Below, piece after piece: positions 27,037 through 36,569 of a DNA stretch of 64,000 nt. The position numbers and the translations under genes are program-made. The notes beneath the pieces were generated by a model. The model worked only from the letters and a program-made list of their open reading frames with translations. It did no database searches and was not told the DNA's origin. Where the stretch lies: NCBI RefSeq assembly GCF_016427605.1, contig NZ_JAELXQ010000017.1, forward strand, positions 23,002 to 87,001, given 5' to 3'. Each line of letters starts with the position of its first letter. The stretch's first letter is position 1. Source of the DNA: Ochrobactrum sp. Q0168. GTDB lineage: Bacteria > Pseudomonadota > Alphaproteobacteria > Rhizobiales > Rhizobiaceae.

Positions 27037-27735
27037 CTATCCGAGGCAGAGAGCTGAAATCGACGCTTCGGGTATAGTGGTGAAGAACACGCCGGTTACC
27101 ACGAGGGCGGTGCCCACTATCCGCCGGAGGTTTCGTTTGGCTGATAGGCCAAGGCTCGACATGCTTGATATCCCAAAGCCCGAGATGACAACGCCAGGTA
27201 ATGCTACAACGGCAAAACCGGACATGTAGAGTGCACCGGCAGCTATATCGCTGAAAAGAGCAGCAGTGAGTAGCGCATTGAGCACCATTGCACAGGGCGC
27301 CAATCCCAGTGCAGCGCCAAGCTGGTAGGGCGAGCGCGGTCGCAGTTTCAACGCCGATTTTTGCATTATGGCGAAAAAACTGAACCTGCCTTCGAGCTTT
27401 GAAGGTGACGGCAGGAAGCCGATGATTGAAAGCCCCGTCAGAATAATCATAAATGCTGCGACGTATCTGAGGAAATTCTGGAAGCCAGCCAGCAGCATCA
27501 TGCTCTGGATATAATAGCCGAGGCTGCCTGCAACCATTCCCGCCGCGACGTAGACTGTAGCGCGACCCAACTGCATCCTGACGAGAAAATTCAGTCGCTG
27601 GCTCGTGGAGAACCCGCCAGCGGGCTGAGAGACGGAAACAAACAACGAGGCGACGCCGCCACAGAGGCCAGCGCAGTGCAGGCTGCTGGCCAGTCCTGTC
27701 AGCATTCCGGATGCAAGGATTAACTCAAGTGTCAT
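27037..27735 (-). CDS. TauE/SafE-like (DsbD_2 fold) membrane protein
   Basis: 232 residues, about six hydrophobic segments. The N-terminal signature SSLHCAGLCGG in the first membrane segment is typical of the SafE_2/DsbD-type family often annotated as a sulfite exporter or metal/cytochrome-assembly protein, with a Cys pair as in redox or metal handling. A further loop reads GLAPCAMVLNALL. It stands alone on the minus strand, 5 nt from the end of the convergent cyclase gene, and is followed by the APC permease after 101 nt. A role in copper or redox supply to the nearby copper amine oxidase is conceivable but only inferred from position. Confidence 0.75.
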   Translation of the reverse strand: MTLELILASGMLTGLASSLHCAGLCGGVASLFVSVSQPAGGFSTSQRLNFLVRMQLGRATVYVAAGMVAGSLGYYIQSMMLLAGFQNFLRYVAAFMIILTGLSIIGFLPSPSKLEGRFSFFAIMQKSALKLRPRSPYQLGAALGLAPCAMVLNALLTAALFSDIAAGALYMSGFAVVALPGVVISGFGISSMSSLGLSAKRNLRRIVGTALVVTGVFFTTIPEASISALCLG

Positions 27736-27836
27736 CTTTATAGCGTCCGCAGCAGTGAAGAATTGGGGCAGCGGTCACCGAAAGCTGTATCGAGCGGATA
27801 CATCAACGGAACAGCTGCCCTTGAGGACTTCAGGTG

Positions 27837-29312
27837 TTAGCTTGCATCTTCGATGCGCGACGCGCCGATCTTCTGATATGCTTCCGGTCGTTTGCTACGG
27901 AGCCAAAGAGCCTGCAGAAAACCTGCGATGGCAACGATGACCAATCCCCATGGCAGAGCGTTGACCAATGGAGAATCTATACCTGTCAGCGCCTCGTAGT
28001 TGGTGACTGCGAGCCACGTGGCTGCTGCAATCGCGATGCCACCGAGTGCGGGTGCTAACGTGGTTGTCAGCCCATAAGTGCCGCGTTTGGCAAAAAACAC
28101 TGGAATGCCGAGCGCAGTCAGCGCCAGAAGAGTCATAAGGCCGACCGAGCCGAGACCTACGAACATGGGCGAGATATTGAGGAGCGGATCAAGACCGGCG
28201 AGCGCGGCAGCCGCAGTAATGACTGAGAGAACCAGTGTCAGGAACAGTCCCGCTACATGGGGCGATTTATAGAGCGGATGCGTTTTGGCCAATCGCTGCG
28301 GTAGTACGCCGTCGCGGGCGAGTGCGTAAATATAGCGGGCGCTGTTATTGAAGAGGCCGAGAACTGCGGCAAATGCGCTGGTGACCACAAGAACGCTGAA
28401 AGCATGCGCGCTCCACGCACCAAGGAAGTCGTTGGCCCGCGCAGTAACGAAATGGCCCGGATCTGCCTCCGCGACCTTTGCAACCTCAAGGCTGCCGATT
28501 GCGGTAGAGAGGCACCATGCGGTCATCGCATAGAGCAAGCCAGCAATGATGACGGAAACGTAAGTTGCACGGGGAATGGTGACCTTGCGGTCGCTTGCTT
28601 CCTCCTGATAAATGGCCGTGCTTTCGAAACCGATCATGCTGTTGAAGGAATAAATCAGCGCTACGCCGAGACCGGGGGCAAAAACGGATGACGGTGAAAA
28701 ATCGCCGAGGTTGAATGCCGGCAACCCTTTCTGAAATATGATAGCGATATTGAGCAGCATGATCATCGCGATCTCGGCTAAGAGCGCGATCGACAATACC
28801 GTGGCAACGAGCGTGATGCGGTGGTATGCGAGTATCGAAACGATGACAATGCTTATTGCGGCCCATAATAGCCAAGGTGTCTGAAGACCCGTTACCAGTG
28901 CAAAGAGGTCGCCGCAAAAGAAAGAAAGTGCCGAAAGCGTCGACAGGCAAAGTGCCAGATAGGAGACGGCGGCAATATAGGCAGCGGGCAATCCTATGGT
29001 TCGTCCGACACTCGCGGAGATATAGGCATAGAAGGCACCGGCGTTCTTGATATAGGGAATCTGCCGAACATAGCCCACTGCAAATAGAAGCATGGCGACC
29101 CCTCCAAGAAGCCATGCGCCGGGTACGCCTGAACCATTGCCAAAGGCCAGCGCTATCGGCATGAGCGCCACGACGACGGCCAGCGGTGCACTGACCGCCA
29201 GCACCATGAAGACGATAGCCGACGTGCCGAGCACGCCTCGTTCGAGTTGTTCGTCGGTAGCGTCGCTGATAGCGCTCGCTTCGATGGATAGTGAAGCTGA
29301 AGAAACAGGCAT
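27837..29312 (-). CDS. APC-family amino acid/amine permease
   Basis: 491 residues with about 12 hydrophobic segments. The APC superfamily pattern is visible: the unwound first helix SAPLAVVVALMPIALAFGNGSGVPGAW, and GFESTAIYQEEASDRKVTIPRATYVS at about residues 220-245. AAGGGGA precedes the ATG. Encoded 58 nt downstream of the copper amine oxidase in the same direction, it probably imports the amine (or its amino-acid precursor) that the oxidase uses. The first 20 residues are a Ser/Ala-rich cytoplasmic tail. Confidence 0.85.
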   Translation of the reverse strand: MPVSSASLSIEASAISDATDEQLERGVLGTSAIVFMVLAVSAPLAVVVALMPIALAFGNGSGVPGAWLLGGVAMLLFAVGYVRQIPYIKNAGAFYAYISASVGRTIGLPAAYIAAVSYLALCLSTLSALSFFCGDLFALVTGLQTPWLLWAAISIVIVSILAYHRITLVATVLSIALLAEIAMIMLLNIAIIFQKGLPAFNLGDFSPSSVFAPGLGVALIYSFNSMIGFESTAIYQEEASDRKVTIPRATYVSVIIAGLLYAMTAWCLSTAIGSLEVAKVAEADPGHFVTARANDFLGAWSAHAFSVLVVTSAFAAVLGLFNNSARYIYALARDGVLPQRLAKTHPLYKSPHVAGLFLTLVLSVITAAAALAGLDPLLNISPMFVGLGSVGLMTLLALTALGIPVFFAKRGTYGLTTTLAPALGGIAIAAATWLAVTNYEALTGIDSPLVNALPWGLVIVAIAGFLQALWLRSKRPEAYQKIGASRIEDAS

Positions 29313-29370
29313 TTTTTTCCCCTTTTATTGTATGCTTCAGGTTACCTGCGTCGTGTTGAAGTCGTTTTGG

Positions 29371-31356
29371 CTATTCTTTGCCGCCACAGCAAGAGGTATG
29401 GGTTTTTGAGCCGTGACCACCCGGCTGCGATGCCGGGACTTTCATCGCCGGACTGGTTTTGAAAAAGTTGTTGGGTTTTAAGGTAAAGCCCGCATATTCC
29501 ACAGGCATGATCGGGAAATCTTCGGGCTTGCAGACATGCGTGTGGCCGAAGCTGTGCCAGAGTACGATATCTTCATTGACGATGCTGCGCTTCTGTCTGA
29601 CATAGACCGGTAGACCGCATTCGCCCCCGTGCTGATTTGGGTAATCACCACTGGCGAAGCGTTCCTCCGGTGCATATGGCGTCACCCAGACATGTTTGGA
29701 GGCGAAACCTGCACGCTTGTAGACAGAGCTGCCGGGATCGGCGAGCAGCGTCGGCGATGGCATTACAACCAACTTGTAGCCCGGCGCGTTACCAACGTCG
29801 TTGGACTTGTTGGGATTGATGACCTTCCAGTACCGGCCTGTCGATCCGTCGGCTTCACGCGCGGCATCGGCTTCATTCTCCAGCACGGTCGAGCTGACCT
29901 TGAAAACGTTGCCATGTGGATTTTCCGGCCCCATTGGCACCCGGATATAGTCGTGTTCGGTAACGCTGTTGCCGTTACCGTCGACGGTCATATGCAGGCG
30001 GGCGTTGAAGAAATGCTGGTGCGAGGGGCCACCGAGCGAAGGAACGATCATGCCGCCCCACTGGTATCGTTCACCATCCGGCAATGCCGCTGTCTGGACG
30101 ATACCGGTCAGCTTGGCGTCGAGCTGTATAGTCCCGTCTTGATAGAGATACCAGTAGAAGCCGTAGTCATAATTACCAACGGTGGCGAAGAAACTGATCA
30201 CGAGCCGACGAGAGCGGCGCGTCTCACTAATGTTGGAACGAAATTCATTGTGTTTCCACAGAATTCCGAAATCCTCCTCGTGCATGCATATCGCATTTTT
30301 CATCAAGAAGGGCTGACCGAAATCGTCCGCTGCGGGCACGTTGAAATAGTGAATGTGGCCAAGACAGTCGCAACCGAGTTCCAGCTGGTTGGCAAGCTTG
30401 CCAAGGCCGAATTCGCCAGCGTCGAAAGCGCATTTTGCAAAATGCTGTGGCGAAGGGTCGGCGTAGGGTACGGCCATTTCAGTGATGCTCGCGCGATAAA
30501 TCAGCGGTCGGTCGACATCGCCATCACGGAAGGTAAGCTGATGAAGCACCAGCCCCTCACGGGGCGTGAACCCGACGCGAAATTTCCAATCCTGCCACGT
30601 CACTTTCCATCCATCGACAGCAAAGCTTGGGCCGTCTGGCTGAATGATTTCTAGCGGTTTGAGATCGGTACGTGCAGGAGCGAGGGAGGCGCTATCGTAG
30701 TTGTATTGTTGCTTGGGGATCGGTACGAGCCGTCCGTCATCCTCCACGGTGATAACCTTGCCTTCTATGAGGTCAACCACCGCAACGATGCCTTCAATCG
30801 GATGAGCATAAGCATTGTCCTGCTCGTAAGCGCGATAGTAGGAGACAGCGCGCAATATACGGCGGCCTTTATAGGGCTCGAAATCAAAATAACCGGGTGA
30901 GATCGGGTCTATTTGGATAAGTTCGATTTCGCCGTCCGTGAGCCCGCGGCGTTTCATGGCCGAACGCCATTCCGGCGCCGCTTTAACAATATCGGCGGCC
31001 CGGAAGAAATCCTCGACGATGATCGGCGGTTGGCCGTGCTCATGATCGGTTTTGAGATCTTTCCACGACACGAGCTGTTCTGTGCGCAAGTCCACCAACG
31101 CCTCACCAGCGTGGCCTGTGGCGATATCGAGCACAAGGACAAAAGCGATACGTGAAAAGTCATCGCCCCCGGTGAAAGTTTCGACTTCAGACTTTGGCGG
31201 TTCACGTAGCTCTACGAAGGGAAAGCGTGGTAGCTGACCAAGATCGCGTGCCGCGTGCAGAATCTTGCATGCGGCATCGATCTCGGTGATCGACAGAGGG
31301 TCAAGCGGGTGAGTTGCTTTGACGGCGGAAGGCGAGGGATCGTGTTCTTTAAGCAT
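29371..31356 (-). CDS. Copper-containing primary-amine oxidase
   Basis: About 661 residues, the size of bacterial tyramine/histamine oxidases. The topaquinone site is clear: GNYDYGFYW, with the modified Tyr encoded at 30,169-30,171. Copper ligands are visible in PSHQHFFNARLHM (two His) and LWHSFGHTHVCKPEDFP. Reaction: primary amine + O2 + water to aldehyde, ammonia and H2O2. No export signal is seen, so cytoplasmic. The start is uncertain: MLKEH (31,356) is taken, and an ATG at 31,395 or TTG at 31,401 could add 13-15 residues; none has a strong ribosome-binding site. The C-terminus ends HTSCCGGKE, an unusual Cys pair. Its aldehyde product could feed the aldehyde dehydrogenases at 16.6-21 kb. 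Confidence 0.92.
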   Translation of the reverse strand: MLKEHDPSPSAVKATHPLDPLSITEIDAACKILHAARDLGQLPRFPFVELREPPKSEVETFTGGDDFSRIAFVLVLDIATGHAGEALVDLRTEQLVSWKDLKTDHEHGQPPIIVEDFFRAADIVKAAPEWRSAMKRRGLTDGEIELIQIDPISPGYFDFEPYKGRRILRAVSYYRAYEQDNAYAHPIEGIVAVVDLIEGKVITVEDDGRLVPIPKQQYNYDSASLAPARTDLKPLEIIQPDGPSFAVDGWKVTWQDWKFRVGFTPREGLVLHQLTFRDGDVDRPLIYRASITEMAVPYADPSPQHFAKCAFDAGEFGLGKLANQLELGCDCLGHIHYFNVPAADDFGQPFLMKNAICMHEEDFGILWKHNEFRSNISETRRSRRLVISFFATVGNYDYGFYWYLYQDGTIQLDAKLTGIVQTAALPDGERYQWGGMIVPSLGGPSHQHFFNARLHMTVDGNGNSVTEHDYIRVPMGPENPHGNVFKVSSTVLENEADAAREADGSTGRYWKVINPNKSNDVGNAPGYKLVVMPSPTLLADPGSSVYKRAGFASKHVWVTPYAPEERFASGDYPNQHGGECGLPVYVRQKRSIVNEDIVLWHSFGHTHVCKPEDFPIMPVEYAGFTLKPNNFFKTSPAMKVPASQPGGHGSKTHTSCCGGKE

Positions 31357-31486
31357 GATGGCACTCTGCTGGTCTTCGATCAGCAAATGTCTCATGTTCA
31401 AGCGACACCGGGGATGATGGAAGTGGCCAAATATTTTGCAATTTAGGCCACGAAAGCTTGTGTTACAGGCAGGAGGAAGATGAATT

Positions 31487-32566
31487 TCAATAGGCCGAAA
31501 TTTTCCGAGCTGTTACAAGCTGTCCTTTTGTGATGTAGTCGCGTGGCGACAGACCGGTCCATATCTTGAAAGCGCGGGAAAACACCGCTACGTCGGAGTA
31601 GCCCAGATAGGCCGCAAGTTCAGATATCTGCAATCGGCCATTGGCCAAGAGATTTTCCGCCTTCAGTAACCGCTGGGACTGAAGGATTTCTCTGAATGAG
31701 GTGCCTTCCTCGTCCAGTTTCCGTCGCAGGCTTCGGGGTGAAAGACTTAATTCCTTGGCGATAATATCGAGATCGACGGAAGCTCGGCCCAGCCGTTTGA
31801 CCACGCAGTTCGTCACCACCTCGCTAAGCGTCCGACCGTCTTCTGGCGTTTCAAACATCAGGTCGTGAAGATGGCGTTCTACGACTGCCATTGCTTTAGT
31901 CTCGGCCATTCCACCTAATCGTAGCGGGCGGTCGAGGTCCTCGTTGGCGATGATCATACAATTGAAGCGGGCCCTGCCGCCGACGGGAGAACCGAAGAAA
32001 TCGCGCAGGCGCGTGCCCCGCGTGTCCATCGCGTGTTCGAATTCAATCTTTTGCGGGACCCAACGAGGCAGCCCGAGTTGACGAATGAGCGCGGCAATGG
32101 CGCCGAGCGTAAATTCGGCATCCTGATGTCGGGGCCAGATAGATGGGTCCTCAATGGCATAAGCATAGCTCGTCGTATCGGCTTCTCGCGTGATCAGCAG
32201 GCTTGTCCTGGTCTGCCAGGCTGTTTGGAAACGAGCAAAGATATCAAGCGCCGACCGTACGCTTTGTGCGTTGCTCATAAGCGCATAGAACGGCCCCAGT
32301 TGTTGCAGTCGAAAGCTTGAGCCGAGTTCGAGCCCGAAATAGGGATTGCCGGTATGGGTCGCTGCATCTTCCATCAGTTCGATATAAAGACGCAACGAAA
32401 CGCGGCTATATGGCGACCGCAAGTCGGCTTTTGAAAAACCATGGCGCGAAAGGATATCGTCGAGCGGTGCACGCAGGCGTGCGAGTTCATTGACGATAGG
32501 CTCGAGGAAAAGAGCTCGGATGGTCGCCTGCCTGTTATCGGCAGCGTAAGCCAGCTGATCCAGCAT
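31487..32566 (-). CDS. AraC-family transcriptional regulator
   Basis: 359 residues. The N-terminal about 200 residues match the arabinose-binding-like domain of the OruR/ArgR-type AraC subgroup, and the C-terminal double helix-turn-helix (about 255-350) includes LSLSPRSLRRKLDEEGTSFREIL and LGYSDVAVFSRAFKIWTGLSPRDY. It is encoded upstream of the copper amine oxidase in the same direction and divergent from the ABC binding-protein gene, so it may control either. The 301-bp gap before it holds a perfect 18-bp palindrome. Confidence 0.9.
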   Translation of the reverse strand: MLDQLAYAADNRQATIRALFLEPIVNELARLRAPLDDILSRHGFSKADLRSPYSRVSLRLYIELMEDAATHTGNPYFGLELGSSFRLQQLGPFYALMSNAQSVRSALDIFARFQTAWQTRTSLLITREADTTSYAYAIEDPSIWPRHQDAEFTLGAIAALIRQLGLPRWVPQKIEFEHAMDTRGTRLRDFFGSPVGGRARFNCMIIANEDLDRPLRLGGMAETKAMAVVERHLHDLMFETPEDGRTLSEVVTNCVVKRLGRASVDLDIIAKELSLSPRSLRRKLDEEGTSFREILQSQRLLKAENLLANGRLQISELAAYLGYSDVAVFSRAFKIWTGLSPRDYITKGQLVTARKISAY

Positions 32567-32675
32567 GTCGGCCTCGGTGGTCCGGATGTCCCATTTGTCG
32601 GGCGATGCCCAGCGATATGCTTACCCCGTATCTTCGTACGTTTCAGGTTCGCACTCGCTCATTATCCACGCTCTT

Positions 32676-32693
32676 TGGTCTTGATCAAGACCA
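32676..32693. promoter_or_regulatory. Perfect 18-bp palindrome, candidate operator
   Basis: TGGTCTTGATCAAGACCA reads identically on both strands. It lies in the divergent promoter region between the AraC gene (110 bp away) and the sugar-binding-protein gene (175 bp away). Perfect two-fold symmetry is more typical of LacI/GntR dimers than of AraC proteins, so the cognate regulator may lie elsewhere. Confidence 0.65.
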
Positions 32694-32867
32694 CTGCGTT
32701 CAATTCCCGATGCATATTTCAAAGCAATCGCGTCATAGCGGTTTGTTATCAATAGGCTCTACCTATTCTATTGGATGCCCAGGGGAATTTCAGTTTTGCA
32801 TGTGATCAGGCGAGATGCGGGCTTTGCACAAAGCGATGCTTCGACCAAACATAAGAAAGGGGAGTTC

Positions 32868-33851
32868 ATGACCATGAAAAAACTAAGGATCGCCTTCACC
32901 GCAATTATGCTGGCGTCCGTCGCCAGCGCGCAGGCACAGAATCTGGTTGGCTATGTTTCGCCGATCACGGCACAGCCGGGCCAGCAGATGATCAATGCTG
33001 CAATTGAGGAAGCTGCGAAGGAAAAAGGTTGGACCTATCGTGTACTCGATGCAGGTCTCTCCGCCGACCGCCAGGTCTCGCATGTCGATACGCTTCTCAC
33101 GATGGGTGCCAAAGCAATCGGCTCATGGTCGCTCGACGCGAATGCGGTTGCGGGAGCCTATGACCGCGCCAAATCGCAGGGGGTGCCGGTGATCGGCCTG
33201 AACTCCGTTGGTGAAGGTGTCGCCAACACTGTCTGGTGGCAGACCAATGTCTGCAAGGCTGGCGGCGCTTATGACCAGCAGGCCGCCTGGATCGCCAAGC
33301 GCAAACCCGGTGCCAAGGTCGTGGTGTTCGGGGGGCCGCCGGTTGAAGCCATCGTCAACAACGTCAAATGCTTCACCGCCGCCGCCAAAGCAGCTGGCCT
33401 TGATGTCATAGACCAGGTGGACAACACCAAGGATTCAACAGCAAATGCCGCGAGCCTTGCTTCCGACGAGCTGCTACGTTTTCCGGATACCGACGTTTTC
33501 TGGGCTTACAACGATGCAAGTGCGCTCGGTATTTCCGCTTCTGCACTGGCAAGTGGCAAGTCGATTTATGATGGCAAGGACGAAGACGGTATCATGGTGT
33601 TCGGTATCAATGGCGACCCGGATGCTATCACTGCCATTAAGGAAGGCCGCCTGACCGGAACCTGGGACCCGGACTCCTACGCGACCGGTTTTGCCGTTGC
33701 CGTCGCCATGGAGCGCGCTATGGCTGATGCAAGTGCGCCGCAAAAGGAAATCATCGTGGCGGCAAAGCTGTTCACTTATGAGAACATAGACAGTTGGAAG
33801 AACGGTCCCGAGCGCGGCTATTCGCTGACCAGTTTTCCAATCGCCGAGTAA
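32868..33851 (+). CDS. Sugar-type ABC transporter substrate-binding protein
   Basis: 327 residues from MTMKKLRI, chosen for AAGGGGAG at the right spacing. Signal peptide of about 23 residues (cleavage expected after SAQAQ), then a periplasmic-binding-protein type I fold (RbsB-like), with the usual QVSHVDTLLTMGAKAIG and late DPDSYATGFAVAVAMERA segments. It captures a sugar or polyol in the periplasm for the permease/ATPase at 33,966-36,529. Unusually it is on the opposite strand, pointing towards them, so binding protein and membrane parts need separate promoters. Confidence 0.88.
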   Translation: MTMKKLRIAFTAIMLASVASAQAQNLVGYVSPITAQPGQQMINAAIEEAAKEKGWTYRVLDAGLSADRQVSHVDTLLTMGAKAIGSWSLDANAVAGAYDRAKSQGVPVIGLNSVGEGVANTVWWQTNVCKAGGAYDQQAAWIAKRKPGAKVVVFGGPPVEAIVNNVKCFTAAAKAAGLDVIDQVDNTKDSTANAASLASDELLRFPDTDVFWAYNDASALGISASALASGKSIYDGKDEDGIMVFGINGDPDAITAIKEGRLTGTWDPDSYATGFAVAVAMERAMADASAPQKEIIVAAKLFTYENIDSWKNGPERGYSLTSFPIAE

Positions 33852-33866
33852 ATAACGTTTTGTGAT

Positions 33867-33904
33867 CGGTCAGGTCGCGGAGTTTGACTAACCGCACCTG
33901 ACCG
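33867..33904. terminator. Hairpin terminator between convergent ABC genes
   Basis: A 13-bp stem with one bulged C (CGGTCAGGT-c-GCGG paired with CCGC-ACCTGACCG) and an 11-base loop, 15 nt after the binding-protein stop and 62 nt from the end of the convergent permease gene. It probably stops transcription from one or both sides. Confidence 0.65.
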
Positions 33905-33965
33905 CATCGAACATTCTATAGAATACACCGTTTAACGTTTAGCAGCCCGGGCTGTTCCAACGCCC

Positions 33966-34997
33966 TCACTCGATCGTCGATTGACGTCGGCGACGGAGTA
34001 TCTCCCGCAAACCACCAAGCCAGACCGCTAGTATGAGAATGGCGCCGCTTACCATGCCCTGCCAGAAGGACGAGACGCCACTCAGTGTCAGGCCGTTCTG
34101 TACCACGCCGAGGAACAGAACGCCTACCATTGTGCCGAATACGCCGCCTTCTCCACCGGTGAATGCTGTTCCCCCAATCAGAACGGCGGCAAGCACAGTC
34201 ATCAACAGTGTCGGGTCGACTTCTGCCGCTGCCGATGTCAGCCGTCCAACCTGAACGATACTTCCCAAGCCAGCCATCAAACCTGCAATGATGAAGACGA
34301 TCAGCACAACGCGCTTGACGTTAATTCCGTTCAGGCGTGCAGCTTCGGCATTCGCTCCGATTGCATAAAGTGCACGACCGAAAGCTGTAAACTTGAGAAT
34401 ACCGCCAGCGATCAATAGCAGTGCTAAATCAAAAATAAGGATGATCGGGAACGGACCAATGCTGCCATTGACGAAGGTGTTGAGTGGCTTAAATCCGGCG
34501 CTGGAAAATACACTCACGCTCGTGCCTTCATTGATGATCAGAGCAAAGCTCTGAAACATCGAAAGCGTGCCAAGGGTGACAACGAAGAAGGATATCTTGA
34601 AATAGGCAACAAGCATGCCGTTAATCGCGCCAAGCAGTGCGCCAAAAGCCAACGCCATCAGGATCGCAATAGGAGCTGAAGTGCCTGCGAGAAGTAGCAG
34701 GCCGAAGATCATTGCGGTCGCGGCTGCTGCACTTGCAACAGACAAATCAACGCTGCCCGATATAACGACGTAAGTTGCACCCAGCGCCAGCACGAAGATG
34801 ACGCTGTTGGATTTAACTATGTTCATCAGGTTGGGCCAGGTGAGGAACACTGGCTGCGTGAGTGTCATTAAAATACTGACGATGACAAGGGCGACCAATG
34901 CGCCGGCATATCTGTTTTGAAAAATACGGACGATCAGGGATGGCGCGGGCGTAAAGCGTGCGGTCGCAGTCTGCTTTTCCAGTTGGGTGAGTGTCAT
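33966..34997 (-). CDS. Sugar ABC transporter permease (RbsC-like)
   Basis: 343 residues with about 8-10 membrane segments and the branched-chain/ribose permease family pattern, including GANAEAARLNGINVKRVVLIVFIIAGLMAGL, the EAA-like loop contacting the ATPase, and the late GGTAFTGGEGGVFGTMVGVL. ATG overlaps the ATPase stop (ATGA). It forms the transmembrane channel with the ATPase just upstream; the likely binding protein is the convergent gene at 32,868. Confidence 0.9.
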   Translation of the reverse strand: MTLTQLEKQTATARFTPAPSLIVRIFQNRYAGALVALVIVSILMTLTQPVFLTWPNLMNIVKSNSVIFVLALGATYVVISGSVDLSVASAAAATAMIFGLLLLAGTSAPIAILMALAFGALLGAINGMLVAYFKISFFVVTLGTLSMFQSFALIINEGTSVSVFSSAGFKPLNTFVNGSIGPFPIILIFDLALLLIAGGILKFTAFGRALYAIGANAEAARLNGINVKRVVLIVFIIAGLMAGLGSIVQVGRLTSAAAEVDPTLLMTVLAAVLIGGTAFTGGEGGVFGTMVGVLFLGVVQNGLTLSGVSSFWQGMVSGAILILAVWLGGLREILRRRRQSTIE

Positions 34998-36529
34998 TGG
35001 GGTGCTCCGGATAGTTGGGTCGGATATTCATATCTGGCGACACCCGCAACGGCGACATGCGCGATGGCCTGTTCGGTGGCTTCGTCACGGTCGAATTCCT
35101 GTTGCAGCTCGCCTTCGAAAAAGACGGCAATCCGGTCACAAATTCCGAGAAGTTCCGGTAGTTCAGATGAAATCACGATCACCGCTGCACCGGCTTCGGC
35201 TGCGTCTTGCAACATCCGATAAATCTCGCTTTTTGCGCCGACATCTATGCCCCGCGTGGGCTCGCTCAGCACGAGCACATCCGGTTTGCGAACGAAGGTG
35301 CGGCCGAGTATCACCTTCTGCTGATTGCCACCGGAAAGGGTAGATATCGCAGTGGCGGACGACGAAGTGGCCACACGGTATTTCCTGATCGCATCGCCAA
35401 CATCTTTGCGCTCCCTGCGGCTATTAAGCAAACCAAACGGACAGAGCCTATCCATCCAGGCAAGGGAGAAATTTTCGAGCACACTGCGTACAAGAAGGAG
35501 CGCAGATGCTTTACGGTCATCCGGTACATAACCAATACCGGCGGCGATGGCCTTGCGTGGATCACCCAACCGAACGTTGTGTCCCGCGACCCTGACGGTG
35601 CCAGCGCTGGCAATTGCGCCACCAAGGGCCATGCCAAATTCGGATTTGCCCGATCCCACAAGGCCAGCGATGCCCATGATCTCGCCACGGTTGACCGCAA
35701 GCGACGTTTGCTTCAGGACACCTTTGGGCGTATGCAGGTTGTCGATTTGGAGAACGGTTTCGCCGGTATCTATCATGCGTTTGCCATAGAAATCCTTGAT
35801 CTCTCGACCAACCATCAATCGGACAAGGTCGGTTTCGCGCGTATCGGGAAGCGGAACCGTTGCCACGAGTGTGCCGTCGCGCAACACGGTTGCGACAGAA
35901 GACACTGCGTAAATTTCTGGCATGCGGTGTGTTATCATCAAGATAGCCATACCGGCATCCCGCTCTTGCCGCACGAGATTGAGCAGACGTTCCGTGGCGG
36001 CTTCCGATAGCGAGCTGGTCGCCTCGTCAAGAATGAGCAACCGGGCATTGGAGGACAGGGCGCGGGCAATCTCGATCTCCTGACGAAGCTCGACACTCAG
36101 TTCAGAAACGATCGCACGCGGTGAGACATGAACGCCGAGGCGCGCGAGAGCAGCAAGCGCATCTGTTTCCAACTGGGGCCAGTCGATGAAGCCCAAACGA
36201 GTTCGTGGTAGTCTGCCGAGAAAGATATTTTCGGCGACCGTGAGGGTTTGTGCGAGGGTCAGCTCCTGGCTGATCATCACAATGCCCTTGCGCAATGCCT
36301 GAACCGGGCTCTCGATCCGGCACTCCTCGCCAGCAACGATGATCTTGCCTTCATCAGGTTGAATAAGGCCGGCGATCACTTTGGAAAGTGTCGACTTACC
36401 GGAGCCATTTTCGCCGGTCAGGGCATGAACTTCGCCAGCTCGAACTGTCAGATCGACTTTGCTGAGTGCGCGAACTCCCGGGAACGTCTTGGATATTCCC
36501 TCGAGCCGGACGATCACATTGCCATCCAT
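34994..36529 (-). CDS. Sugar ABC transporter ATP-binding protein (RbsA-like, two ABC domains)
   Basis: 511 residues with two tandem ABC cassettes, as in RbsA/MglA. First cassette: Walker A GENGSGKSTLSKV, signature region LSVELRQEIEIARAL, Walker B LLILDEATSSL. Second: GLVGSGKSEFG, signature LSGGNQQKVILGR, Walker B VLVLSEPTRGID. In the first cassette the signature reads LSVEL rather than LSGGQ, a degeneracy common in this family, so only one site may hydrolyse ATP efficiently. GGAGG precedes the ATG. Energises uptake by the neighbouring permease. Confidence 0.92.
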   Translation of the reverse strand: MDGNVIVRLEGISKTFPGVRALSKVDLTVRAGEVHALTGENGSGKSTLSKVIAGLIQPDEGKIIVAGEECRIESPVQALRKGIVMISQELTLAQTLTVAENIFLGRLPRTRLGFIDWPQLETDALAALARLGVHVSPRAIVSELSVELRQEIEIARALSSNARLLILDEATSSLSEAATERLLNLVRQERDAGMAILMITHRMPEIYAVSSVATVLRDGTLVATVPLPDTRETDLVRLMVGREIKDFYGKRMIDTGETVLQIDNLHTPKGVLKQTSLAVNRGEIMGIAGLVGSGKSEFGMALGGAIASAGTVRVAGHNVRLGDPRKAIAAGIGYVPDDRKASALLLVRSVLENFSLAWMDRLCPFGLLNSRRERKDVGDAIRKYRVATSSSATAISTLSGGNQQKVILGRTFVRKPDVLVLSEPTRGIDVGAKSEIYRMLQDAAEAGAAVIVISSELPELLGICDRIAVFFEGELQQEFDRDEATEQAIAHVAVAGVARYEYPTQLSGAPQ

Positions 36530-36569
36530 CCTCTTGTCCTCCGTTCGGCTGTTGGTGCAGTCAAATCCC

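Noticed and set aside
33867..33904. Possible riboswitch in the ABC intergenic region.
   Set aside because: It lies after both convergent genes, not before one, so a terminator hairpin is the simpler reading.
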